Assembly: GCF_001644035.1 (NCBI RefSeq)
Contig: NZ_LUUG01000088.1
Location: 62,001 to 126,000, forward strand
Origin: Methylomonas methanica
GTDB taxonomy: Bacteria; Pseudomonadota; Gammaproteobacteria; Methylococcales; Methylomonadaceae
Reading direction: 5' to 3'
Length of the DNA: 64,000 bases
Numbering within the stretch: the first letter of the stretch is position 1; the number at the start of each line of letters is the position of its first letter. The notes beneath the pieces are model-generated. The model worked only from the letters and a program-made list of their open reading frames with translations. It was not told where the DNA came from and did no database searches. The position numbers and the translations under genes were made by a program. Positions 45,319-53,737 of the stretch are shown here, one piece after another.

Positions 45319-47496
45319 TCAGGCGTCGGCGGTCTTTTGGCCGATGCGGAAAATCACAAATTCGGCCGGTTTCAAGGCCGCCACGCCGATTTCGCAGACC
45401 AAACGGCCGTTGTCCAGATCGTTTTGGGTCATCGTGCTGCGGTCGCAACGCACGAAATAAGCGGTTTTAGCACTACCCAACAGCCGCCCGTTCACCCATT
45501 CGTTATATAAAAAGCTTTCCACGGTCTGGCGGATGTTGTCCCACAAGCGCTCGCCGTTGGGCTCGAACACCGCCCATTGCGTGGATTTGTCGATGGAGCG
45601 TTCCAGATACAAGAAGTACCGGCGGACGTTGACGTATTTCCATTCCGGATCACTGGATAAGGTCCGCCCGCCCCAAACCCGATGCCCGCGTCCCGGAAAT
45701 GAGCGCAAACAGTTGATACCGTTGGGATTCAGCAATTCTTGCTGAAAACGATTGATTTCCTGGGCAAAACGCAAGGCGCCGATCACCGGTTCGTTGGCCG
45801 GCGGTTTATGCACGCCGCGCTGCACATCGGTGTTGGCATAGACGCCGGCGACGAAGCCGGAAGGCGGCACGTTGATAGTACTGAGCAGACCTCGCGGATC
45901 GGCGATTACCACCCAGGGGTAGTACAGCGCCAGCCGCGAATCGTCGAAGTTGGAGCGGAACTCGCGTATTTCCGAGAGCGCCATACCGTCACGGCTATCG
46001 ACGATGCCGACCCGATAGCGCATTTTCAGACAGTGTTTTTGCACTTCGGCGACGATGGCTTGATGGTTGACGGCATCGGCTGCGGCGGCCGGGGTCATCA
46101 CGATGGACACATCCTCGATATTTTCCAAGGCCACGAAACCGCTGCTGCCGTTGACCTCGTCTTCCACGCCGCCGTAATGCAAAGCCACAGGTACATTCCC
46201 ATCACTACCGCCGGACAGGTTAAGCAAATAGCGCGGGCCTTGGACCGACATTGGACCGGGGTTTAAACCATCCGCTTCAAACAGACTGTACAAGGCTGCC
46301 ACCACGTCGGCCCCGCTGATCCCGTCGTTGAGGGTACAACTGACCGGACTGGTCAATTGGTCGTAACGTTTGTCGGGAGCGACAGGCAGCATTGCGCTGA
46401 GACTATTTTTTGCGTCGGGGGCGCTGGAAATATCGCCGTAACTATAAATTACCGGACCGTCACGACCGCCGGCATGCACGGAAATATCGAAATTGCGCTG
46501 CACCACCACCGCCCGCACCGTATTCGGTGCAGCGGCCAAAGCCGCTAAAGGCAGGGTGATGTCGGCATTGACGCCCACATTCAAACCGCCGCCGTCCACC
46601 ACAAACTCGCTGCCGGCCGCATTCAGCGTGCCGCGCAACGCGGTTAGAGTGCCCCAATGCGCCGCGCCGGTATACACCGACAAATTGGTTTCCGCGCTAA
46701 GGGTTAATACCGCCGATGTGCCGTTAGCCAAGGAGCCGCTGCTGGGGTTTTTCGCAAACACCCGGGTATAGCTCACAGAAACGCCGGGACCGTTCACCAA
46801 GCCGGCCGACATCAATACGCCCTGACTGCCGTCGGCCTGACCGTTCGGGCGCAAGGCGGTGCCGACCGCCGCCACATCGTCGGCGGTATCGAGTTCGCAG
46901 CGGTTGTCGACGATGACAAAATGATCGCCTTCGCGTCGCACCAATGCGCGAACATTCAAGGGGAAGCGTTCATCCGGAAATTGCGCGGCGATGCCAGCCG
47001 AGCGCACCGCATTGGTCAAGCCGGTGGCATTCAGAAACACCTCTTCGCCTTCGGCGGGCGCCGAAGTAGCCTCGGTTTTTAGCAGGTTTTCGCTATCGCG
47101 CCACAGCACTTCCAGCGTGAAATCGCCCATCGTTCCCGGAAAGCGGCTGTTGAAGCTCAGTACGTTTGGCACAGAACGCGCGGACAAACCCGGCGCGTTT
47201 TGCGGAAAATTGCCGACCCGCGACACATAGAGCTGTTTGCCGCCGCCGTCGAAAAAGGCTTTCGCGGCAATAGCGGTATGATTAAGAACCGCTGCGCCAG
47301 CCAGAGTGAGATCTTGGATATCGCCGAAGATGCGGGTGAATTCGCCGAAGCTAGTCACGACTTCGGGGTTACCCCGCAACGGCCCGAAACGCGTGGGGCC
47401 GACCACAGCCGCAACGCTGGTCCCCACCCCTTCGATCGATTTGGCGCGAAAGCTAACTTCTTCTACAAACACACCCGGTGCAAGATATTCAGGCAT
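45319..47496 (-). CDS. Main tail sheath protein, enlarged
   Basis: The N-terminus, YLAPGVFVEEVSFRAKSIEG, is the standard sheath start. The C-terminal third is typical of tail sheath proteins (NVRRYFLYLERSIDKSTQW and WVNGRLLGSAKTAYFVRC). At 725 residues it is longer than Afp/PVC sheaths. A beta-rich insert from about 170 to 400 accounts for the extra length and would project outward. A strong AAGGAGG ribosome site precedes it, suiting a highly made protein. Confidence 0.95.
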   Translation of the reverse strand: MPEYLAPGVFVEEVSFRAKSIEGVGTSVAAVVGPTRFGPLRGNPEVVTSFGEFTRIFGDIQDLTLAGAAVLNHTAIAAKAFFDGGGKQLYVSRVGNFPQNAPGLSARSVPNVLSFNSRFPGTMGDFTLEVLWRDSENLLKTEATSAPAEGEEVFLNATGLTNAVRSAGIAAQFPDERFPLNVRALVRREGDHFVIVDNRCELDTADDVAAVGTALRPNGQADGSQGVLMSAGLVNGPGVSVSYTRVFAKNPSSGSLANGTSAVLTLSAETNLSVYTGAAHWGTLTALRGTLNAAGSEFVVDGGGLNVGVNADITLPLAALAAAPNTVRAVVVQRNFDISVHAGGRDGPVIYSYGDISSAPDAKNSLSAMLPVAPDKRYDQLTSPVSCTLNDGISGADVVAALYSLFEADGLNPGPMSVQGPRYLLNLSGGSDGNVPVALHYGGVEDEVNGSSGFVALENIEDVSIVMTPAAAADAVNHQAIVAEVQKHCLKMRYRVGIVDSRDGMALSEIREFRSNFDDSRLALYYPWVVIADPRGLLSTINVPPSGFVAGVYANTDVQRGVHKPPANEPVIGALRFAQEINRFQQELLNPNGINCLRSFPGRGHRVWGGRTLSSDPEWKYVNVRRYFLYLERSIDKSTQWAVFEPNGERLWDNIRQTVESFLYNEWVNGRLLGSAKTAYFVRCDRSTMTQNDLDNGRLVCEIGVAALKPAEFVIFRIGQKTADA

Positions 47497-47558
47497 GCTC
47501 CCCTCCTTAATTTTTATGTGGACCAGCGTTTAAAGAACGAACTCAACTCATGTTTGAC

Positions 47559-48332
47559 TCAATTGGGTTGAACGGCGAGATGATCCCGATTAAAGGACCG
47601 GATTAAACCAATTTCGCCGGGCACCACGGCCAGGGCAAGCTCGGCGGCAAAGCTGTTGTCGGTATTCAACGCCCCCAGCGTCATCGCTACTAGATCGTCC
47701 GGATCCATAGCGTCGGCGGCATCGGCAAGAGCGCGGATACTTAGTGTGGCGGCATACTCGGTTACCCCTTCCGGCAAGGGCGGCAAGCGGTGCATCGCGA
47801 TGATGAAATCGCCGTTGGCGTCGGCTTGGGCGCGGCAGATCAAATTGCCGCCGACACCGAGATTGACAATCAGCGTCAGCAACGCCCACACGGCCGGCGC
47901 ATTACTACCGGCAAATCGTAGTGTGCCGCGCAATCCGCCGCCGCGACCGAGTTTGGTACCGAAAGGTGTTGGATAAAGCACTACGCTGTGCCCGGCGGCA
48001 TTGCCGGCTTGAATCTCGAAGCGGCGCGGGACATAGCGGCGTTGACTGTCGGCCACCGAGCCGGCAATGACGTAAGCCGCTTCTGCCGGACGCAGCTTGT
48101 CCGCCTCACTGGGCGGGCCTTGCACCGTTTTGCCGGCCGAGCGCCGCCACAAGGCCGTTTTGCCTGGCGTGTGTAAAAATTGCAGATCGGCGGGACGGGT
48201 ATCGAGTTGCAAAACAACGGCTTCGCTCAACCGCCGCATATCGGCTTCCTGTGCGGCGCTGCTGCCGTCCAGCCAATAGATCACGTCGCTGGCGTAGAGG
48301 ATATTGGTTTCCAGAACTTTGACGGCTTTCAT
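47559..48332 (-). CDS. Hypothetical eCIS protein between terminator and sheath genes
   Basis: I do not recognise this 257-residue protein. The N-terminus has a short DVIYWLDG segment. The middle has a Gly-rich turn (KLGRGGGLRGTLRF) followed by strands, including ADANGDFIIAMHRLPPLPEG, that resemble carboxypeptidase-regulatory or Ig-like modules. No signal peptide is visible. Its start overlaps the DUF4255 stop (ATGA), so it is coupled. An outer or end-cap role is possible. Confidence 0.6.
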   Translation of the reverse strand: MKAVKVLETNILYASDVIYWLDGSSAAQEADMRRLSEAVVLQLDTRPADLQFLHTPGKTALWRRSAGKTVQGPPSEADKLRPAEAAYVIAGSVADSQRRYVPRRFEIQAGNAAGHSVVLYPTPFGTKLGRGGGLRGTLRFAGSNAPAVWALLTLIVNLGVGGNLICRAQADANGDFIIAMHRLPPLPEGVTEYAATLSIRALADAADAMDPDDLVAMTLGALNTDNSFAAELALAVVPGEIGLIRSFNRDHLAVQPN

Positions 48333-48916
48333 ACCGTGCCTCCGGGAAATATCCGGGTACTAACCGGCGGACCTTCCGTACGCGGCCGCTGCAAGCGCAA
48401 GCGCACGGTGCGGGCTACGTAAGGTACGGTGCTGGTATAAGGCGATTTGAAGACATCCCAGATGCGCATCAAGTCTTCGGTAGTCATCTCGTCCGGGGCA
48501 ATATTCAGCACTTCGGCCTGGCCCCATTCGTCGTCAATGTCTTGAATATGCGAGATGTCGAGCTGACATTGGTTGGCGAGTTCGACCATGGCCCAACTCA
48601 GCAGATCGGCTTCGATGGTGGCGCTGGCGGCGTTGGCGATTAACAGAAAATGCAGATTGACCGGTAGTTCGGCTTGCGGCGCGCTTTGGTCGCTGCCGCG
48701 TTGCGCGAAGGAGCGCTGCCGGCCGTGCGGATCGATAGTGATTCGGTGCAGGTAGATACCCAGCAGGTTGCCAGTGAGGATATTGGCGATGTCGGCGCTA
48801 CCCAACAATTTTGCTTGGGCATTGGTAGGCTCGCTGCTCAGCTCGGCAGGTAATCTGCTGGTCAAGAACGATTCCAACGCCAGAAGCGCGCCGGTCACTC
48901 CCCGGTACGAAGCCAT
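48329..48916 (-). CDS. DUF4255 tail-terminator-like protein (Afp16/Pvc16-like)
   Basis: The 195-residue product begins ASYRGVTGALLALESFLTSR and carries the GIYLHRITIDPHGRQR and NLHFLLIANA blocks of DUF4255, the N-terminal domain of the Pvc16-type protein that caps the tube and sheath end. It is the first gene of the eCIS operon, with a GGGGGAGGAG ribosome site. The start at 48916 is preferred to a longer reading with no such site. Confidence 0.88.
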   Translation of the reverse strand: MASYRGVTGALLALESFLTSRLPAELSSEPTNAQAKLLGSADIANILTGNLLGIYLHRITIDPHGRQRSFAQRGSDQSAPQAELPVNLHFLLIANAASATIEADLLSWAMVELANQCQLDISHIQDIDDEWGQAEVLNIAPDEMTTEDLMRIWDVFKSPYTSTVPYVARTVRLRLQRPRTEGPPVSTRIFPGGTV

Positions 48917-49236
48917 TTCTCCTCCCCCACTTGAGCGGTAGCATAGCCTAGTACATAGGTCTACTGTACGCAAGTCGATTTTGTGAAGCTATTCGCCTAT
49001 GAAAATCGAAAAAAGCGATAGTCAGCAAACTAACCGGCTAAATTCCGTGCCTCAATCAAATAATGCTATTAATTTTTAGCAGAGTTTTTGAAATTTGCCG
49101 GGGCGGAATTGATTAAAATCGGATTAAAAACGGAGGCAACTTGCTGCAGGAGCAGACTCGCGCTTAAAACAACTATGCCGGATACGGTAAACCGGGCGAA
49201 GATAGGCAACTTGCCATCTATCGGTCGAACACATCC
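48917..49236. promoter_or_regulatory. Divergent intergenic region at the head of the eCIS operon
   Basis: The 320 bases separate the eCIS operon from the hydroxylase-like gene. They are AT-rich at 49040-49130 and should hold promoters for both. I see no convincing -35/-10 pair or operator by eye and call no site. Confidence 0.45.
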
Positions 49237-49701
49237 ATGCTCTCAGTGACGCTGCAATTTTTATTAGCCCTGCTGTACGCCAATCTCGGCGAATGGCTGA
49301 TGCACAAATTCATATTGCATCGTTTAGGCAAGCGGCCGGGCAGCATCTGGGCCTACCATTGGTATGAGCACCATGCGATATGCGCCAAACACCATATGCT
49401 GGATCCCGGCTATCGCCAGCTGGACTTATCGACCTGGAATGCGCAAACCAAGGAGTTGGCGGTGTTGGCCGCGATTGTATTGGCGCATCTGCCCCTATTT
49501 TGGTACTGGCCGGCTTTCGTGGTGGGTTTATATGGCTCGTTGACGCTTTATTACCTTCGGCATCGCAAGGCTCATCTCGATCCGGACTGGGCTAAACAAC
49601 ACTTACCCTGGCACTACCAACATCACACCCAGCCTGGCTCCGGCAACTGGTGCGTCACCTGGCCGGGGTTTGATTATCTGTTGGGTACCCGAAACAAATA
49701 G
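49237..49701 (+). CDS. Fatty-acid-hydroxylase-superfamily membrane protein
   Basis: This 154-residue protein has membrane segments at about 1-20 and 73-108. It has the three histidine boxes of the di-iron membrane hydroxylases: HKFILH, HWYEHH and HYQHH, with further His in KHHML and HRKAH. The family adds hydroxyl groups to lipids, sterols or carotenoids; the substrate here is unknown. It is short for the family but contains all boxes. No partner genes adjoin it. Confidence 0.8.
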   Translation: MLSVTLQFLLALLYANLGEWLMHKFILHRLGKRPGSIWAYHWYEHHAICAKHHMLDPGYRQLDLSTWNAQTKELAVLAAIVLAHLPLFWYWPAFVVGLYGSLTLYYLRHRKAHLDPDWAKQHLPWHYQHHTQPGSGNWCVTWPGFDYLLGTRNK

Positions 49702-49797
49702 CCTGCGCACATCCAAATAAAAATTGCTCCCCGGTCTGAACACTTGCATCTGTCGGACCTCGGATTTTTCAAGTCGCAGACTTAACGTCAGTTGAAG

Positions 49798-51420
49798 TTA
49801 CATTTCTATTTTTGTCGGCTGCTTCACTGGCAGCACAACACGGAAGGTAGTGCCTTCACCCACTTTGCTGCCGACCTCTATCCTTCCGTGGTGTTTCTGT
49901 ACAATGCTGTAGGACAGTGACAATCCAAGTCCTGTACCTTTGCCGACAGGCTTGGTGGTAAAGAACGGCTCGAATATGCGGCTTAAATTTTTCGGCGAAA
50001 TTCCCTGTCCGCTATCGGTAATAGCCACCCACACCGTTTCTTTTTCGGTGCCGCTGCTCAGGATGATAGTTCCCCGCTCCGATATGGCCTGGGCAGCGTT
50101 CATCAACAAATTCAGGAATACCTGATTCAGTTGGGATGGCAAGCATTCCACTTCAGGCAAAACCCCGTAATTCCTGACCACATCGGCCTTGTACTTGATT
50201 TCGTTCCCCACTATGTTGAGAGTGCTTTCCAAGCCCTGGTGCAGATCAACGTATTGCCATTCCGCCGCAGGCATTCGCGAAAAATCCTTTAGGTCGTTGA
50301 CAATGTTCTTGACCCGCGCCAAACCGTCCCTCGATTCGTGCAACAAATCGGGCACATCTTCCCGCAGGAGTTCAAATTGTAATTTCTTTCTTAAGCTGTC
50401 GATTTTCTCGCGGTCTATAAGGTTTTGATCAACTTCGGCAACCGTTTGCTCGTAGGCATCGATGACCGAGAACATATCTTCAATGTAACCGGCCAAGGTG
50501 CCCAGGTTGGAGTTGACAAAACCAATGGGATTGTTGATTTCGTGCGCTACCCCTGCCGCCAACTGGCCGATGGAAGCCATTTTCTCGGCTTGCAGCAGCT
50601 GATTCTGGGTATCGCGCAGCTTCTCAACCATTTCCTGCAAAGTGGAGCGTTCTTTCTCGAGATCCTTGTTACTTTGCTGCAAAGCGATCACCAGATCCGT
50701 GCGCTCCAGAGAGCGCACCAGATAATCGGCAAAAAGCCCCAACATGTCCTCATCTTCCTCGGTAAATTTTTCGGCGTAGACCTGTTTCTGTGGGTCGAAA
50801 AATTCGCCGATTTCTTTATCCGCCAGATAAATCACCCCTTTTAGCCTATAGCTGACTACCAGGGGTGCACTAATCAGTGTGCGCATGGGCGGATGTCCGG
50901 GTGGAAAACCGATGAAACGAGGGTCATCAGCGATAGAGTCGACGCTGACGGGGGTGCATTCATTCAATAGTGCTTTCAATAAACCTCGTCCTTCGGGGGG
51001 ATGGCCTATGCCGGCAATGGTTTCGGCATCCATGCCTTCTGTGATGAACTGTTCCAGATTGCCATCTTCGTCAAACAGTCCCAACGCGCCGTAGCGGGCA
51101 CGAGTCATCTGCATGGCTTCCACCACGATTGATTGGTAAAAATCAGCCAGTTTGCCGCCGTGATGAAATAGGCTGTCTGCTGCGTTGATTTTTTGCAAAG
51201 CCTCGCGCCACAACAGCATGCGGACATCGGCATTGGCTATATTGCTCATGGCTCGATTGGATTCGCTATGTAAAGATCGAACTTTGGCAAACAGCCTTGC
51301 CGTCGCCTGCTCCAATTCGGGGTCTCCGTTAAGCACAAAATCCTCCCAGCATCCGTTTGCTGCAGCCTCCAGGGCCGCAATCAAATCTTTAGCGCGCTGT
51401 TCCGAATCCTTCATTTGCAT
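49798..51420 (-). CDS. Soluble GAF-domain sensor histidine kinase
   Basis: This 540-residue protein has no membrane segment. A GAF domain spans about 95-240 (ALGLFDEDGNLEQFITEGM, TLISAPLV), followed by a coiled coil (KDLEKERSTLQEMVEKL). The dimerisation domain has the phospho-accepting histidine in AAGVAHEINNPIGF (about 293). The ATPase domain has the NLLMNAAQAI N box, SGQGISP and GKGTGLGLSLSYSIVQ. It is an orphan: no adjacent response regulator in the same direction. The nearest are the CheY-type proteins of the chemosensory operon, which starts about 390 bases away on the other strand, so a link is possible but unproven. Confidence 0.9.
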   Translation of the reverse strand: MQMKDSEQRAKDLIAALEAAANGCWEDFVLNGDPELEQATARLFAKVRSLHSESNRAMSNIANADVRMLLWREALQKINAADSLFHHGGKLADFYQSIVVEAMQMTRARYGALGLFDEDGNLEQFITEGMDAETIAGIGHPPEGRGLLKALLNECTPVSVDSIADDPRFIGFPPGHPPMRTLISAPLVVSYRLKGVIYLADKEIGEFFDPQKQVYAEKFTEEDEDMLGLFADYLVRSLERTDLVIALQQSNKDLEKERSTLQEMVEKLRDTQNQLLQAEKMASIGQLAAGVAHEINNPIGFVNSNLGTLAGYIEDMFSVIDAYEQTVAEVDQNLIDREKIDSLRKKLQFELLREDVPDLLHESRDGLARVKNIVNDLKDFSRMPAAEWQYVDLHQGLESTLNIVGNEIKYKADVVRNYGVLPEVECLPSQLNQVFLNLLMNAAQAISERGTIILSSGTEKETVWVAITDSGQGISPKNLSRIFEPFFTTKPVGKGTGLGLSLSYSIVQKHHGRIEVGSKVGEGTTFRVVLPVKQPTKIEM

Positions 51421-51805
51421 GCCTTGCTCATCAATTTCTCTCGGTTCTCAAACCCCAATGTCTGGGGGATTGATTTTGACCCTGTTCGCTACCGCACCGA
51501 CCCGCAGCGGATACAAGTGATAGCGTGCGACGAATAGGTACTGCTAAAAATAACAGAAGAACTGCTCTCGGGAAAATCGACAACATCTCCACTCCACTGT
51601 GCTCGCCCGACGTATTTGAAACCCGCTAGGGCGCGAACAGCATAAACCGACACTGAATTGTCCGCGCTCCAAGCAGGTATCGCCAAGAACGGCTTTTTCA
51701 ACCTAAGGATCATGAAAACACCGCATCACATCGGCACATGAAAGCCGTCTTGTCAAGACTTTCACGGCAATTTAAACCACACCCTCAATCATAAAGGAGA
51801 ACTTT
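51421..51805 (+). promoter_or_regulatory. Upstream region of the chemosensory operon
   Basis: These 385 bases lie between the divergent histidine kinase and receptor genes. At 51738-51763 an interrupted inverted repeat, GAAAGCCGTCTTG with TCAAGACTTTC, forms a hairpin or operator-like element. An AAAGGAGAA ribosome site is at about 51790-51800. No clear promoter can be called by eye, and short frames in the region have no coding support. Confidence 0.5.
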
Positions 51806-53722
51806 ATGGCTCTTGTTAAAAAATCATCGAATGCAACGACAGTAACGCCGGCTAGCGGCACTACTTCGGCGGCTGCCGTTCGCGAAGCGGAGGCGCAGCG
51901 TAAAAAAGCCCGCACCCTGGGCAAACAGCAACAGGCGGCGGAGCGCATTGCGGCCGCCACCGGGCAATTGTCCTCCGGCATTAACGAAGCGGCATCTGCT
52001 GCCGAGGAGCTGAAACGCTCCTCCGACCAGATAGCGACGGGTGCCGAGGAAGCTTCCGGAGCTGCCCAGGAATCGTTGGCTGCATTCAAGCAAATCGAAG
52101 GCTCCATCCTTCGTCAACTACAAAATGCCGACATCAGTCAAACCAAGGCCGAGGCCACTCAGACCTTGGTTGCCAGGACCAGCGGTCAGGTTGCCACCAT
52201 GATAAGCAATGTTGCCGTAGCCGCCCAACGCCAAAATGCTTCGGTGGAAATGGTGGCGCAACTGGAGAAACAGGCGGCTAACATCGGCGACATCGTCAAG
52301 GCCGTAGCCCGTATCGCCGATCAAACCAATTTGCTGGCGCTAAACGCCGCCATCGAAGCGGCCCGTGCCGGCAAGCATGGCAAGGGATTTGCGGTCGTTG
52401 CCGATGAAGTCAGAACCCTGGCCGAGACCTCCGAGAAAAGCGCAAAACAAATTCAGGAGCTGGTCGGGCAGATTCAACAGGAAGTAAAGGTCATCGCCGA
52501 GGGTATCAGTACCTCGGCCAAGTCAGTTGAAGGCGAGGTGGAGAATGGCAAAACCATCACTATCCAACTGGAGAAGATTCGAGTCGACGCTGCGGAAATT
52601 GCCAAGGGAGTGCGGGAAATCGCCACCGGCGCCCAGCAGTCCAAAATCGCGGCACAACAGGCCTTGAAGGGCTCGGAAGATATCGCCGCCGCCGCCGAGG
52701 AACAATCCGCAGCGGCCGAGGAAACCGCTAAAACCGTGGAAGAACAGTCCCAGGCCTTGGGTGAATGCGAACAGGCGGCACAAAGTTTGTCCGAGCTGGC
52801 GGAAGATCTGAAGACCTCAACGGATGTCACCAAGAGTGCCGAGGAAGTCGCTTCCGCAGCCGAGGAATTATCCTCCGCCGTTGCGGAGATCAACCGCTCC
52901 GGCGCTCAAATCATGGCGGCCATCGATCAAATACGCAAGGGCGCGGAAGTGCAGTCTGCGGGCACCGCCGAAGCCGCTACAGCAATTAACCAGATTGAAA
53001 AGGGGCTGGAGTTGGCACAGGTGCGCGCTACGGATGGTTCGGAGAAGGTGTCCGCTATCAGAAGTTTGCTGGGTACAAACAAGACCTCAATCGATGCCCT
53101 TATTACCGGGATTTTAACGTCGGCGGACTCTTCCAAGGGCAGTATCAAGCAAATTAAGGGCCTGGAATTGGTGTCGCGGCGGATTGACAAGATCGTCGAT
53201 GCCATCACCACGGTTTCAATTCAGACCAATATGCTGGCGGTCAACGGCTCCATCGAAGCGGCACGGGCTGGGGAATTTGGCAAGGGATTCGTGGTAGTGG
53301 CAACCGACATTCGTAATCTGGCGCACGACTCCGCCGAAAATGCCGACCGTATCAAAGATTTGGTAAAGGCTGTGCAGGATCAGATTGGCGTGGTGGGACG
53401 CGATCTGGACGAGATCGCGATGAGTGCGTTGGGCGAGGTGGAAAAAGCCAAGCTCACCACTGCCAGTCTGGTGACCATCGAAACTGATATTGCGGATGTG
53501 GAAACCGGCACTCAGGAAATTCTGACGGCATCCAACGAAATTGCCGCCGCCACGGCACAGGTTAAAAAAGGCATCGAGCAGATTGCCGCCGCTGCGCAAC
53601 AAGCCGACAAAGCCTCGACCGAGGCCGCCTCCGCCGCCAAACAGCAATCTCAGGGCGCCGAAGAATTGGCCGCAGCCATCGAAGAGATCGCCTCGCTGGC
53701 CGACGAATTACAAAGTGCCTAA
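51806..53722 (+). CDS. Soluble chemoreceptor with two signalling tips
   Basis: This 638-residue helical protein has no membrane segment and no sensor domain. It carries two copies of the receptor tip that contacts CheA/CheW. One is at about 170-200 ([19 protein letters not shown]), and a more divergent one is at about 470-500 (SIQTNMLAVNGSIEAARAG). Between and around them are coiled-coil heptads rich in Ala, Glu and Gln. Normal receptors have one tip in an antiparallel hairpin. Here two hairpins seem to be joined in line, perhaps by internal duplication. The Ala/Glu-rich C-terminus could form another bundle. It leads the operon and precedes the triple CheW by 15 bases. Confidence 0.9.
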   Translation: MALVKKSSNATTVTPASGTTSAAAVREAEAQRKKARTLGKQQQAAERIAAATGQLSSGINEAASAAEELKRSSDQIATGAEEASGAAQESLAAFKQIEGSILRQLQNADISQTKAEATQTLVARTSGQVATMISNVAVAAQRQNASVEMVAQLEKQAANIGDIVKAVARIADQTNLLALNAAIEAARAGKHGKGFAVVADEVRTLAETSEKSAKQIQELVGQIQQEVKVIAEGISTSAKSVEGEVENGKTITIQLEKIRVDAAEIAKGVREIATGAQQSKIAAQQALKGSEDIAAAAEEQSAAAEETAKTVEEQSQALGECEQAAQSLSELAEDLKTSTDVTKSAEEVASAAEELSSAVAEINRSGAQIMAAIDQIRKGAEVQSAGTAEAATAINQIEKGLELAQVRATDGSEKVSAIRSLLGTNKTSIDALITGILTSADSSKGSIKQIKGLELVSRRIDKIVDAITTVSIQTNMLAVNGSIEAARAGEFGKGFVVVATDIRNLAHDSAENADRIKDLVKAVQDQIGVVGRDLDEIAMSALGEVEKAKLTTASLVTIETDIADVETGTQEILTASNEIAAATAQVKKGIEQIAAAAQQADKASTEAASAAKQQSQGAEELAAAIEEIASLADELQSA

Positions 53723-53737
53723 ACATTAAGGAGAGCC

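Noticed and set aside
51489-51713. A minus-strand frame upstream of the histidine kinase
   Set aside because: No ribosome site or recognisable sequence, and it lies in the promoter region.
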